Shown: positions 1-7,296 of the stretch, piece by piece
Position numbering within the stretch: the first letter of the stretch is position 1
Layout of the letters: each line of letters opens with the position of its first letter
Assembly: GCA_946221045.1 (NCBI GenBank)
Contig: CAMIIY010000011.1
Span: 1-14,151, forward strand
From: an uncultured Oceanospirillaceae bacterium
GTDB taxonomy: Bacteria; Pseudomonadota; Gammaproteobacteria; Pseudomonadales; Balneatricaceae
Length of the DNA stretch: 14,151 nucleotides
Direction of reading: 5' to 3'
Position numbers and translations under genes: made by a program
The notes under the pieces: model-generated
Told to the model about the DNA's origin: nothing
Database searches by the model: none
Seen by the model: only the letters and a program-made list of their open reading frames with translations

Positions 1-723
1 GCGTAACGACATTACCTTCTCAAACACCAGCGAAGACATCATCACATCGCCTTTTTTAGCGGCAATTTCGATAAAGTACGCCCTGAGCATTTTCAGCGCA
101 AAATCAAACAGATAAACAACGAACACCCCGGCCGCGAGCACCCAGAGCGTTTCAATGGCATCATTCGGCACAACCCGGTCGTAAACATTCATCACAAACA
201 GCGGGTTTGCCAGTACAAACAGGTTGATTAAAAAAGACGCCAGCAAAACATCGCGATAGATCGCTGAAGAGTACCTGATGCTCCCCCAGAACCAGTGGCC
301 TTTATGCCCTTCAAGCAGACGCGTCATCTGTTTCTGGAACTGGTATTCCAGACGTACAAAGATCGCAAACCCGGTATAGCTGGCTTCTAACTCTTCCAGT
401 GTACAGGTATGACTACCACCACTTTCAGGCTGAAACAGCACGGCCTGATTCAGCGCTTCATCGATGCTGAGCAATACACAGGCATTGTCATTTTCCAGTA
501 GCAATACAGCAGGAAGCACCAGTTTGGAAATCTGGGACAGGGAACGTTTACGCACTGCCGCTGAGAAACCCGCTCGCTTTGCCGCACGGATAAAAAGCCT
601 GGGAGTCATCCTGTCCTGCTCAAGTGGCAGGCCATCACAAAGAACTTCAGCAGATAACGGTCGATGGTTCTGCTCTGTCAGGTGTACCAGACAGCCGAGC
701 AAAGGATCGTGGCTTACTTCCAT
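1..723 (-). CDS. Type I secretion ABC transporter, LapB-like, N-terminal part (runs off the left edge)
   Basis: Inner-membrane permease/ATPase of a type I secretion system of the LapB/RTX-toxin transporter kind, which drives export of large adhesins or RTX proteins with a membrane-fusion protein and a TolC-like pore. Only residues 1-241 of a family usually about 700 long are present; the reading frame is open to base 1, so the ATPase domain lies outside. Residues 1 to about 130 form the C39-peptidase-like domain (motif DPLLGCLVHL near the N-terminus). The usual catalytic His context is replaced by NDNACVLL, so it should be a non-cleaving docking domain. A membrane segment starts near D158, followed by the family signature NVYDRVVPN and a second hydrophobic segment near residues 197-213. 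ATG at 723 is preceded by TAAGG at good spacing. LapB-like is inferred from the inactive C39 domain and this signature; the cargo is not visible. Confidence 0.88.
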   Translation of the reverse strand, partial: MEVSHDPLLGCLVHLTEQNHRPLSAEVLCDGLPLEQDRMTPRLFIRAAKRAGFSAAVRKRSLSQISKLVLPAVLLLENDNACVLLSIDEALNQAVLFQPESGGSHTCTLEELEASYTGFAIFVRLEYQFQKQMTRLLEGHKGHWFWGSIRYSSAIYRDVLLASFLINLFVLANPLFVMNVYDRVVPNDAIETLWVLAAGVFVVYLFDFALKMLRAYFIEIAAKKGDVMMSSLVFEKVMSLR

Positions 724-754
724 TTGAATACCTTAAGATTAATTCCAGTCTCGC

Positions 755-783
755 TTGACCTGATGCGACCCTGACAGGATACT
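755..783 (+). promoter_or_regulatory. Candidate sigma-70 promoter for the 831-1193 gene
   Basis: TTGACC (-35) at 755-760, a 17-base spacer, and GATACT (-10) at 778-783. It points towards the gene at 831, giving a leader of about 40 bases. It lies in the short divergent gap between this gene and the secretion ATPase. No clear matching promoter was found on the minus strand of this gap. Confidence 0.45.
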
Positions 784-830
784 GATTGATACGTACCTTT
801 CACCAAACCAAATTACTCTAGCAAACCAAT

Positions 831-1193
831 ATGTTATACGCCATACGCAATGCCGAAGGTCATATCATCAGCTTGTCTGAAGCCAAGCTGCCTAATTCCG
901 AGCCCGTTGCCCTTAAGGACGAAGAGGTATTGCGTTTTCTGGCGATCGGCAATGACGCCATCACAAACGGCGACTTCTTGGAAAACTCTGATCAGGGTAT
1001 CGCCCGAATTCTGGAAGACTTGATCGAAGTACTGATCGGCAAGAACCTGATCATGTTTACCGACCTGCCCGAGCCCGCCCAGAAAAAACTGCTCAGCCGT
1101 AAACTGATTCGAAATCTGCAAAACCCGGACGGCTCACTCTCAAACCAATCAGAAAATACGTCTTTTCTTATAGAAGAAGATGACAGTTTCTAA
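831..1193 (+). CDS. Small conserved protein of unknown function
   Basis: A 120-residue soluble acidic protein with no signal peptide or membrane segment. The core, roughly residues 58-100, reads ARILEDLIEVLIGK followed by FTDLPEPAQKKLLSRK. This resembles short proteins in Pseudomonas that databases sometimes label 'tryptophan synthase subunit beta like'. That label is unsupported here: the protein has no PLP lysine motif and is far too short for TrpB. The C-terminal 20 residues are Ser/Asn/Glu-rich and probably disordered. The N-terminus (MLYAIRNAEGHI) matches how I recall relatives beginning, supporting ATG 831, but no Shine-Dalgarno sequence is seen before it (AAACCAAT). A candidate promoter lies at 755-783. 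Its stop codon overlaps the stop of the convergent receiver-TPR gene by four bases. Function unknown. Confidence 0.8.
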   Translation: MLYAIRNAEGHIISLSEAKLPNSEPVALKDEEVLRFLAIGNDAITNGDFLENSDQGIARILEDLIEVLIGKNLIMFTDLPEPAQKKLLSRKLIRNLQNPDGSLSNQSENTSFLIEEDDSF

Positions 1194-2749
1194 TTGCGAC
1201 AGAGTTGCGACAATAATTGTGCGTTGCGCTCGGAGAAGCGGGTGTAACGTGTCTGCTGAGCGCGAGTTAGAGAAGCAAAGCTGATTCTGCGCATGATTTC
1301 TGCGCTTTCGAGTAACAATGAAAGCGCCCTTGAAGCATCAACCCTGACGCGTTCATGTAATGCCTGCACACAGTTTAATGCGATACTGGTATGGGTTGGC
1401 ATCGCCTTGTGTGCCGCTGAAAAATGCACATAGGCCTGCTCGATTTCACCCTTCTTGAAAGCGGCCATGCCCTGCAGATTCTGCTTGCCCCAGTCCAGAG
1501 CAAGCATCCACTTATTAATCTCCCGCCTGCGCTCATGAAACTGATCCGCCAAATCAGTCTCCAGCACCGCATCGGCCATCAGCTCCATACGCTCACACTG
1601 CACGGCCTGGGGTAATTGCTGAAATAACGCCCAGGCATCCTGCAGCGCCTGATTGTGCCGCTGCTCATTGTTTTTTTCCCGATAAAACCCCGCAGCCATC
1701 AGTTTGCCAATACACCTGATTTCAGGTGTTTCATACTCCATAACCACCCGCTCAAGCACTTCAACCATTTCAAGTTCGGGTTTATCGCCTCCCTCACAAC
1801 AGGCCAAAGCGCGGGCACAGCCAAAAAAATAGTCCGGCGTCTGAAAGATAGAGTGCCGCGCATGCATGATCGCATACTGGTAGGCACTCACCGCCAGATC
1901 ATACTGGCCAGCCTGGAACGCCAGATCAGCAAGTTCTGCCTGCAGCAGCGGCATGCAGGGCTGAATCAATACCGCTTTTCGCAGCAACATTACGGCACGG
2001 TCAAGTTCACAACCGTCCCGATAGCAGCGCGCCAGCCAAAGGTAAGACTCAACTGAAACCTGCCCCTGATCGATCAGCCGATGGAAAAAGGTAGCAGCCT
2101 GTTTAAACCGCCCCAGGTGATAACAGGCCATGCCCTTGCCGACTTCGGCCCAGGGCATCTCACGACTTTGCGTAATAGACTCAAACAACTCCAGAGCTGA
2201 ACCATGTTGCCCCAGCCCCAACAACGCAATCCCTTTAATACGCTGCAGGTGCAGATGCAGCCCCGGGTAATGGCTCATTACCTCTTCACAGGCATCAGGC
2301 ACTTGCTCAAAATTGCCCTCATCAAGCAGATTTTCAACAGATGCCGTCACCCGCTTCATACGCAAGAGCTTTTCTATCGCTGTCTGCAAACGCGGGTAGT
2401 CGTAGGGTTTAGAAATGAAATGATCAGGGGCATTTTCAAGTGAGCCATGCAGCACTTCTGACGTTTCCTGATCCACAACCAGAATAAAACAACTGCTCAT
2501 ATTGAGTGTTTTTTCGTGGTTGGCTTCCTGCAGGAGTTGCAGGCCATTTTTCTGTCCATCCCCCATCTCATAAACAGCAAAGACAAGGTCAAACGGGATC
2601 TCGCGCATCAGGCTCAGTGCCATATTTACCGAGGATGCCGGCATAATTGAGGTAAAACCAAGCCGGCTCAGGTAACTCCGCAGAGTTCCAAGATCTTCAT
2701 GACTACGATCTACGATCAGGACAGATTTGCCTGAATTCCTGTTTTCCAT
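1190..2749 (-). CDS. Receiver-like domain plus TPR protein lacking the phospho-acceptor Asp
   Basis: A 519-residue cytoplasmic protein. Residues 8 to about 125 are a CheY-type receiver fold (KSVLIVD at 8-14, conserved Lys in FISKP at K114). The rest is all-helical, with TPR-like repeats at roughly 130-330 (patterns such as GIALLGLGQHGSALELF and LWLARCYRDGCELDRAVMLL) and a helical C-terminal tail. It resembles the TPR-containing response regulators of Pseudomonas, in which this stretch reads like DYNLGDGQKNG. Here the same stretch is V59-YEMGDGQKNG: the phosphorylated Asp is Val (codon GTT, bases 2573-2575), and the second acidic residue of the DD pair is Arg15. It is therefore probably not controlled by classical phosphotransfer and may act as a protein-protein scaffold. 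No sensor kinase is adjacent. ATG 2749 places the first beta strand correctly, though the Shine-Dalgarno is poor. argG upstream ends in a terminator, so this gene needs its own promoter, which I could not identify. Confidence 0.85.
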   Translation of the reverse strand: MENRNSGKSVLIVDRSHEDLGTLRSYLSRLGFTSIMPASSVNMALSLMREIPFDLVFAVYEMGDGQKNGLQLLQEANHEKTLNMSSCFILVVDQETSEVLHGSLENAPDHFISKPYDYPRLQTAIEKLLRMKRVTASVENLLDEGNFEQVPDACEEVMSHYPGLHLHLQRIKGIALLGLGQHGSALELFESITQSREMPWAEVGKGMACYHLGRFKQAATFFHRLIDQGQVSVESYLWLARCYRDGCELDRAVMLLRKAVLIQPCMPLLQAELADLAFQAGQYDLAVSAYQYAIMHARHSIFQTPDYFFGCARALACCEGGDKPELEMVEVLERVVMEYETPEIRCIGKLMAAGFYREKNNEQRHNQALQDAWALFQQLPQAVQCERMELMADAVLETDLADQFHERRREINKWMLALDWGKQNLQGMAAFKKGEIEQAYVHFSAAHKAMPTHTSIALNCVQALHERVRVDASRALSLLLESAEIMRRISFASLTRAQQTRYTRFSERNAQLLSQLCRN

Positions 2750-2827
2750 GATTTGAACACTAGCAGAGACTGCCCAAAAGTAGCATAAGAATCAACTCAT
2801 TAGCAAAGACCTGGCTGTTTGAAACAC

Positions 2828-2862
2828 AAAAAAACCCCGCACCAGAGGCAACGGGGTTTTTT
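2828..2862 (-). terminator. Rho-independent terminator after argG
   Basis: The arm AAAACCCCG (2831-2839) pairs perfectly with CGGGGTTTT (2852-2860) across a 12-base loop, flanked by A-rich and T-rich runs. Read on the minus strand, the hairpin is followed by a run of seven T (2834-2828). It starts 20 bases after the argG stop, separating argG from the receiver-TPR gene downstream. Confidence 0.9.
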
Positions 2863-2881
2863 AAATTTTCAGCGCGACTGA

Positions 2882-4108
2882 TCAGCCTTTCAGCAGGTCA
2901 CGTCCTTTGTTTGCAGCGATACGCATACGCAGGGCATTCAGTTTGATAAAGCCGGCCGCATCTTTCTGGTCGTAAGAGCCTGCATCATCTTCAAACGTAG
3001 CGATATTTTCATCAAACAGACTATCCACAGAGCGGCGACCCACAACGGAAACGCTACCCTTGTACAGTTTGACGCGTACTTCACCGTTCACGTGACGCTG
3101 CGAGTAGTCAATCATCTGCTGCATCATTTTACGTTCTTCTGACCACCAGAAACCGTTATAGATGGTTTTGGCATAGCGTGGCATCAGTTCATCTTTCAGA
3201 TGAGCGGTTTCACGATCCAGCGTGATCGACTCAATGGCACGGTGTGCCTTGAGCATGATGGTGCCCCCCGGAGTCTCGTAACAACCACGTGACTTCATGC
3301 CAACAAAGCGGTTTTCGACAATATCCAGACGACCAACACCGTTCGCTCCACCCACTTTATTCAGGTAGGTAAGCACTGTTGCAGGGGACATTTTTTCGCC
3401 ATTAATGGCAACGATATCACCTTGTTCATAGGTCAGCTCAAGGTAGGTTGGCTCATCAGGTGCCTGTTCCGGCGCAATAGACCAGCGCCACATATCTTCT
3501 TCGGCTTCCGCCCAAGGATCTTCCAGAATGCCACCTTCATAAGAGATGTGCAGCAGGTTAGCATCCATTGAATAGGGAGATTTTTTCTTTTTGGAAGAGA
3601 AATCCACAGGAATATTGCGGTCTTCACAATACTGCATCAGGGTTTCACGGGAAGTCAGATCCCACTCACGCCAGGGTGCAATCACATGCACACCCGGTTT
3701 CAGTGCATAGGCACCCAGTTCAAAACGAACCTGATCGTTGCCTTTACCTGTTGCACCGTGGGAAATAGCATCGGCGCCGGTTTCGTTAGCAATTTCAATC
3801 AGTCGTTTTGCAATCAGTGGGCGTGCGATGGATGTACCCAGCAGGTATTCACCTTCGTAAATGGTGTTAGCACGAAACATCGGGAAAACATAATCACGCA
3901 CAAACTCTTCCCGCAGATCTTCAATGTAGATCTCTTTAACACCCAGCGCTTCCGCTTTGGCACGGGCTGGTTCTACCTCTTCACCCTGACCGAGGTCAGC
4001 CGTAAAGGTGACAACTTCGGCGTTATATTCATCTTGCAGCCAGCGGACGATTACCGAAGTATCCAGTCCACCGGAATAGGCCAACACAACCTTTTTGATA
4101 TCGGACAT
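2882..4108 (-). CDS. argG: Argininosuccinate synthase
   Basis: Catalyses citrulline + aspartate + ATP to argininosuccinate, AMP and PPi, the penultimate step of arginine synthesis, in the cytoplasm. The 408-residue length is normal for the family. The N-type ATP pyrophosphatase P-loop AYSGGLDTS lies at residues 10-18, and [15 protein letters not shown] and [12 protein letters not shown] match the family's substrate-binding regions. An in-frame ATG exists at 4138, but the start at 4108 ([14 protein letters not shown]) is preferred: it has GGAG six bases upstream and gives the usual N-terminus. A terminator follows at 2828-2862 and a candidate extended -10 promoter precedes at 4193-4201, so the gene is probably monocistronic. 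argD and argF lie about 3 kb away on the other strand; the genes are not one operon. Confidence 0.97.
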   Translation of the reverse strand: MSDIKKVVLAYSGGLDTSVIVRWLQDEYNAEVVTFTADLGQGEEVEPARAKAEALGVKEIYIEDLREEFVRDYVFPMFRANTIYEGEYLLGTSIARPLIAKRLIEIANETGADAISHGATGKGNDQVRFELGAYALKPGVHVIAPWREWDLTSRETLMQYCEDRNIPVDFSSKKKKSPYSMDANLLHISYEGGILEDPWAEAEEDMWRWSIAPEQAPDEPTYLELTYEQGDIVAINGEKMSPATVLTYLNKVGGANGVGRLDIVENRFVGMKSRGCYETPGGTIMLKAHRAIESITLDRETAHLKDELMPRYAKTIYNGFWWSEERKMMQQMIDYSQRHVNGEVRVKLYKGSVSVVGRRSVDSLFDENIATFEDDAGSYDQKDAAGFIKLNALRMRIAANKGRDLLKG

Positions 4109-4192
4109 CTCAAGCTCCAACTTGCAAATGGCACCCATGGCTCTGACACTGGCACTCCAGTAGACGGTCCACAGTAAAAATCGAGGGGCGAG

Positions 4193-4201
4193 AGTATAGC
4201 A
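4193..4201 (-). promoter_or_regulatory. Candidate extended -10 promoter for argG
   Basis: On the minus strand this reads TGC-TATACT, an extended -10 element with five of six consensus bases in the hexamer. The -35 position is poor. It lies about 85 bases upstream of the argG start, in the gap after motY. No clear ArgR operator was recognised here. Confidence 0.45.
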
Positions 4202-4256
4202 GAGACAACACCAAAATCGCAGAGGCAGAGCGTAAAGATTAATCAGGCGGCTGAGT

Positions 4257-5120
4257 TTATTCGCGTTCCAGACGTATCGTCACGCGGCGGTTTCTGGCCC
4301 GGTTTTCAGCATTATTGTTTTTTACCACCGGATATCGCTCACCGTGATAACGCGTCGTTATCATCTCTGAGCTAATACCCAGTTGCAGTAGAAATTCAGT
4401 GACTTCATCTGCACGCTGCTTGGAAAGGTCCCGGTTAAGCAGGCGACGCCCCAGGTTGTCGGAGTGACCATCAATGTAGAGAGATTTAACCGAGCTGTCA
4501 TTTTGCACATACAGTGCAATCAACCGCAGGCGTTCCTGAGCAGCATCAGATAACGTGGTCTGCGCAGGCGGGAACAGCAGCGCCGTTCTGGCAACCTGAC
4601 GAAAATTAACCGGTAACAGTCCCGAGGTGCAGTTCACATAATCAGAATAGGCTGCCTGAAAATTCACAGCCGACACTGCTACACGCAGCGTTTCATCCGT
4701 GCCATACCAGCCCGGGGAAGTAAACGTTGGCATCATGCCTTTGGAAAGCGCGGCCAGCATGTTCTGTGCGTAATCCGAGCGCACATCCAGATCACCCGCA
4801 CTGCCCTGCTTGATACTGCCTATCCGCCAGGGCGAGGCTCCCGGCTGCCAGGGTGCAGCTTCGGCATAAAGCTCAGCCCCTTTGGCGAAGTGTATTTTTT
4901 CAATTGGTTTCAGCAAAAACCGGACCGCTTCCCCTGCCTCATGCTCAAAAACGGCACGACCAAAGGTGGGAATATCCTGACTCAGGCGGCAACTGAACTT
5001 GGAGGCCTCCAACTGCCAGTTAGTATTGTCCAGCTGAGAAGAAAAAGTTACAGCCTGAGTGGCGTAACTGAATACGCTACCCATCAATGCATAAAGCAAT
5101 TGCTGTTTTCTTCTCGACAT
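4257..5120 (-). CDS. motY: Flagellar motor protein MotY (T-ring, OmpA-like C-terminus)
   Basis: Periplasmic MotY forms the T-ring of polar flagellar motors and helps hold stator units around the rotor by binding peptidoglycan. The protein has 287 residues. Residues 1-23 form a signal peptide ([14 protein letters not shown]..., probable cleavage after TQA). The N-terminal MotY-specific domain contains [22 protein letters not shown]44 and C164 fit the family's disulfide pair. The OmpA-type peptidoglycan-binding domain spans about 185-285, with DGHSD 217-221, LSKQRA 232-237 and NRRV 277-280; D221 and R236 sit where OmpA proteins bind diaminopimelate. An ATG at 5150 is in frame but lies upstream of the predicted transcript start. 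ATG 5120 has GGAAGAG just upstream. The sigma-28 promoter at 5153-5179 independently supports a flagellar role. Its position between argG and rnt matches my recollection of Pseudomonas. Confidence 0.93.
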   Translation of the reverse strand: MSRRKQQLLYALMGSVFSYATQAVTFSSQLDNTNWQLEASKFSCRLSQDIPTFGRAVFEHEAGEAVRFLLKPIEKIHFAKGAELYAEAAPWQPGASPWRIGSIKQGSAGDLDVRSDYAQNMLAALSKGMMPTFTSPGWYGTDETLRVAVSAVNFQAAYSDYVNCTSGLLPVNFRQVARTALLFPPAQTTLSDAAQERLRLIALYVQNDSSVKSLYIDGHSDNLGRRLLNRDLSKQRADEVTEFLLQLGISSEMITTRYHGERYPVVKNNNAENRARNRRVTIRLERE

Positions 5121-5152
5121 GAACTCTTCCGCCATTAAGGCATATAGCAAAT

Positions 5153-5179
5153 GTTTCGGCCTGAAGGGGTGGTTCTTTA
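5153..5179 (-). promoter_or_regulatory. Sigma-28 (FliA) promoter of motY
   Basis: On the minus strand: TAAAGAAC (5179-5172), an 11-base spacer, then GCCGAAAC (5160-5153). The flagellar sigma-28 consensus is TAAAGTTT-N11-GCCGATAA, so the key TAAAG and GCCGA cores and the spacing match exactly. The transcript would begin near 5146, giving a leader of about 25 bases before the motY ATG at 5120. Confidence 0.85.
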
Positions 5180-5228
5180 ATCATACACCAGTTCAGCGCT
5201 TCACTTTTAACTGATATCCATGTCACGG

Positions 5229-5257
5229 TTGGAGCGACAGGACTCCTGGGTTAAAAT
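5229..5257 (+). promoter_or_regulatory. Candidate sigma-70 promoter for rnt
   Basis: TTGGAG (weak -35, 5229-5234), a 17-base spacer, and TAAAAT (-10, 5252-5257), followed by a leader of about 28 bases to the TTG start of rnt. The -10 matches five of six consensus bases and the -35 only three. Confidence 0.4.
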
Positions 5258-5291
5258 CCCCTCTCCTTCGCCTCAACAGTAAGGGCTTCTT

Positions 5292-5924
5292 TTGTCAGAA
5301 CATTCTACTATCCTGCACCCCATGGCAAACCGCTTCCGGGGTTTTCTTCCGGTCGTGGTGGACGTGGAAACAGCGGGTTTTAACCCCCGAACCGATGCCC
5401 TGCTCGAAGTCGCAGCTGTCCTACTGACCATGGATGAAAAAGGCGATCTGGTGATTGATCAAAGCTTTTCCGCTCAGGTTGACCCCTTTGAAGGTGCCAA
5501 TCTTGAAAAAGCGGCGCTGGATTTTACAGGCATTGATCCCTACGACCCTGAACGTGAGGCCGTGCCGGAACGGGAAGCACTGGAGGAAATATTCAAACCG
5601 GTACGCCGTGCAATCAAACACCATGATTGCAAACGAGCCGTACTGGTTGGCCACAACGCCGCGTTTGATCAGAGCTTTATTAATGCCGCCTCAAGCCGCG
5701 CAGATATCAAACGCAACCCTTTTCATCCGTTTTCGACATTCGATACCGCCACACTGGCCGGCCTTGCGTTTGGACAAACGGTGCTCGCCAAAGCCTGCGA
5801 TGCAGCCAACATCGATTTTGACGGCAAACAGGCCCACTCAGCACTCTACGACACGCTGAAAACAGCTGAACTGTTTTGTCAGATCGTCAATCGCTGGAAA
5901 GCGCTCGGCGGCTGGCAGGAATAA
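5292..5924 (+). CDS. rnt: Ribonuclease T
   Basis: A 3'-to-5' DEDDh exoribonuclease that trims tRNA and stable RNA 3' ends; normally a dimer. The protein has 210 residues, close to the E. coli length. The catalytic residues are all present: D24 and E26 in [10 protein letters not shown]151 in STFDTATL, and H182 and D187 in [16 protein letters not shown] supplies the ExoII motif. The N-terminus [17 protein letters not shown] is characteristic. The start is TTG at 5292: AAGGG lies six bases upstream and the residues before NRFRGF match the usual RNase T N-terminal length. An ATG at 5322 has no ribosome binding site and would remove ten residues. The gene is divergent from motY and ends in a terminator shared with the convergent peroxiredoxin gene. 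The TTG start may lower translation. Confidence 0.96.
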   Translation: MSEHSTILHPMANRFRGFLPVVVDVETAGFNPRTDALLEVAAVLLTMDEKGDLVIDQSFSAQVDPFEGANLEKAALDFTGIDPYDPEREAVPEREALEEIFKPVRRAIKHHDCKRAVLVGHNAAFDQSFINAASSRADIKRNPFHPFSTFDTATLAGLAFGQTVLAKACDAANIDFDGKQAHSALYDTLKTAELFCQIVNRWKALGGWQE

Positions 5925-5952
5925 AAAAACCCGCCAAATGGCGGGTTTTTTT
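5923..5952. terminator. Bidirectional terminator between rnt and the peroxiredoxin gene
   Basis: A perfect stem ACCCGCC (5929-5935) / GGCGGGT (5940-5946) with an AAAT loop, flanked by A7 on the left and T7 on the right. It can terminate both convergent transcripts. The A-run overlaps the last two bases of the rnt stop codon. Confidence 0.92.
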
Positions 5953-5965
5953 AGCAGTACAAGAC

Positions 5966-6568
5966 TTACAGATTACCGGCTTCGTCAGACAGGTATGCAG
6001 CCACACCTTCAGTAGAAGCAGTCATACCTTTGTCACCTTTGTTCCAGCCAGCCGGGCATACTTCACCGTGCTCTTCGTGGAACTGCAGCGCGTCAACCAG
6101 ACGAATCAGTTCATCCATATTACGGCCCAGTGGCAGATCGTTTACGATCTGTGAACGCACTACACCATTCTGGTCAATCAGGAATGCACCACGGAACGCC
6201 ACACCGGCATCAGCTTCTACGTCATACGCCTGACAGATCTCATGCTTAACATCAGCCACCAGCGTGTATTTCACAGGACCGATACCACCTGAATTCACTG
6301 GCGTGTTGCGCCATGCATTATGCGTAAACTGAGAATCGATAGAAACACCAATAACCTCAACGCCACGCTCTGCGAAAGCTGGCATGCGGTTATCCAGAGC
6401 AATCAGCTCGGACGGGCATACAAAGGTGAAATCCAGTGGGTAGAAAAATACCAGGCCATATTTGCCTTTGATTGTTTCTTTCAGATTGAATTCACCAACA
6501 ATCTGTCCATCACCCAATACCGCTGCTGCCGTAAAATCAGGAGCCTGTTTGCCTACAAGTACACCCAT
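5966..6568 (-). CDS. Typical 2-Cys peroxiredoxin (AhpC/Prx1 group)
   Basis: A cytoplasmic thiol peroxidase reducing H2O2 and organic hydroperoxides. The protein has 200 residues. The peroxidatic Cys51 lies in FYPLDFTFVCPSE and the resolving Cys171 in GEVCPAGW, so it is of the dimeric typical 2-Cys type. An extra Cys lies in HEICQAYDV. Of the two motifs linked to over-oxidation sensitivity in Prx1 proteins, the first is present as GGIG, but the C-terminal YF is YL (AAYLSDE), so sensitivity is uncertain. ATG 6568 has GGAG ten bases upstream. No ahpF or dedicated reductase is in the window; grxD lies just upstream on the same strand, separated by a hairpin. A Prx in the corresponding place next to rnt is how I recall Pseudomonas (PA3529). 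Confidence 0.94.
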   Translation of the reverse strand: MGVLVGKQAPDFTAAAVLGDGQIVGEFNLKETIKGKYGLVFFYPLDFTFVCPSELIALDNRMPAFAERGVEVIGVSIDSQFTHNAWRNTPVNSGGIGPVKYTLVADVKHEICQAYDVEADAGVAFRGAFLIDQNGVVRSQIVNDLPLGRNMDELIRLVDALQFHEEHGEVCPAGWNKGDKGMTASTEGVAAYLSDEAGNL

Positions 6569-6626
6569 GGTAAAGAATCTCCATTCCTATGCTTGGTTTG
6601 CGTTAAAAACAATAAGATAAGTCCGA

Positions 6627-6650
6627 CAGCAGACAATTCAATGTCTGCTG
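6627..6650 (-). repeat. Perfect 9-bp inverted repeat between grxD and the peroxiredoxin gene
   Basis: CAGCAGACA (6627-6635) and TGTCTGCTG (6642-6650) flank a six-base loop. The T-run (6655-6660) follows it only on the plus strand; on the minus strand, in which both neighbouring genes are transcribed, an A-run precedes it and the sequence after it is only moderately T-rich. It could be a weak grxD terminator or a regulator site upstream of the peroxiredoxin. The symmetry is certain, the role is not. Confidence 0.6.
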
Positions 6651-6662
6651 CAACTTTTTTAT

Positions 6663-6992
6663 TTATTCAGCCTCGGAATCCGGTGCCGCTTCTTTAACCA
6701 GCGTCAGCAACTCACCAGAAGCAGCCATTTCGCAAATAATATCGCAACCGCCAATCAGCTCACCTTTGATCCACAACTGAGGGAAGGTTGGCCAGTTAGC
6801 GTAGTTTGGCAGCTCTGCACGGATTTCCGGGTTTTCCAGGATATTGACAAAGGCAAAGCGCTCACCGCATGACATCAATGCTTCAGACGCACGGGAGGAA
6901 AAACCACATTGAGGAAAACGTGGAGTGCCTTTCATGTACAGCAGAATATCGTTGTTTTCAATCTGCTCTTTGATGGTATCAATTACGCTCAT
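6663..6992 (-). CDS. grxD: Monothiol glutaredoxin Grx4 (GrxD)
   Basis: A single-domain CGFS glutaredoxin that binds a [2Fe-2S] cluster with glutathione, usually as a dimer, and serves in Fe-S cluster trafficking. The protein has 109 residues. The active site is C29-G-F-S32, preceded by LLYMKGTPRFPQ with K21. WPTFPQLWIKGELIGGCDI is the conserved glutathione-binding half. The frame continues upstream to 7070, but the start at 6992 (MSVIDTIKEQI) has AGG about seven bases before it and gives the normal length. A hairpin and then the peroxiredoxin gene follow on the same strand; co-transcription with it is possible. The divergent gene is argD. Confidence 0.95.
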   Translation of the reverse strand: MSVIDTIKEQIENNDILLYMKGTPRFPQCGFSSRASEALMSCGERFAFVNILENPEIRAELPNYANWPTFPQLWIKGELIGGCDIICEMAASGELLTLVKEAAPDSEAE

Positions 6993-7215
6993 TGTTACAC
7001 CTGCTTTTAAACCGTTTCCAGCCTCGGGACACTGGAATAATATGCAAAACCAAACAACGCCAACTGACAATCAGGGCGTCATTCCGCAAAGCATCAATAT
7101 ATCATAAATCCTGACTGTTTTACTCTGTTAAATCACCGGACAGGCACAGCGACCCAATTGCGTCCGGTTTATGACCCATACCACCCGAATGCAGCCAAAT
7201 ACTGCTTTTTGGCGC

Positions 7216-7244
7216 TTGCCAAGCCCTATTAAGCTGAATATGAT
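7216..7244 (+). promoter_or_regulatory. Sigma-70 promoter for argD-argF
   Basis: TTGCCA (-35, 7216-7221), an exact 17-base spacer, and TATGAT (-10, 7239-7244), each matching five of six consensus bases. The transcript should start near 7251, about 46 bases before the argD ATG. TGAAT at 7235-7239 resembles one half of an ArgR box overlapping the -10, but the other half is poor. Confidence 0.65.
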
Positions 7245-7257
7245 TGCTTCTTTGTTT

Positions 7258-7273
7258 GGCAGCCTTGGCTGCC
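7258..7273 (+). terminator. Terminator-like hairpin in the argD leader
   Basis: GGCAGC (7258-7263) pairs perfectly with GCTGCC (7268-7273) around CTTG, followed directly by five T (7274-7278). It looks like an intrinsic terminator in the plus direction, yet no plus-strand gene precedes it. It lies just after the predicted argD transcript start and ends 12 bases before the AGGGA ribosome binding site (7286-7290). It may be an attenuator, a stabilising 5' stem-loop, or the end of a short RNA. Confidence 0.6.
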
Positions 7274-7296
7274 TTTTTGCGTTGTAGGGAAAGAAG

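Larger units (their letters stand above)
6993..7296. other. Divergent intergenic region between grxD and argD
   Basis: 304 bases with no supported gene. It holds the argD promoter (7216-7244) and a terminator-like hairpin (7258-7273), listed separately. On the minus strand TATTAT (7042-7037) with TTGGCG 15 bases upstream is a marginal grxD promoter. A plus-strand ORF of 38 codons (7171-7287) has no ribosome binding site and begins upstream of the predicted transcript start. Confidence 0.6.

Noticed and set aside
1655..2056. 133-codon plus-strand ORF opposite the receiver-TPR gene
   Set aside because: Antisense shadow within a well-supported TPR coding region, with no domain or ribosome site.
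4106..4138. Longer argG starting at ATG 4138
   Set aside because: The ten extra residues are not family-like, and ATG 4108 has GGAG at good spacing.
3686..4177. 163-codon plus-strand ORF opposite the argG 5' end
   Set aside because: It lies antisense to a clear argG, has no ribosome binding site and its translation resembles no family; it is a shadow of argG codon use.
7232..7251. ArgR box overlapping the argD -10
   Set aside because: Only the left half (TGAAT) fits the E. coli-type ARG box and no second box lies at the usual spacing; not enough to annotate.
7209..7269. Antiterminator pairing of GCCAAG (7218-7223) with CTTGGC (7264-7269)
   Set aside because: The upstream strand lies inside the likely promoter, so it would not be in the argD transcript.
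7171..7287. 38-codon ORF in the argD upstream region as a leader peptide
   Set aside because: It begins upstream of the predicted transcript start, lacks a Shine-Dalgarno and has only two arginine codons.
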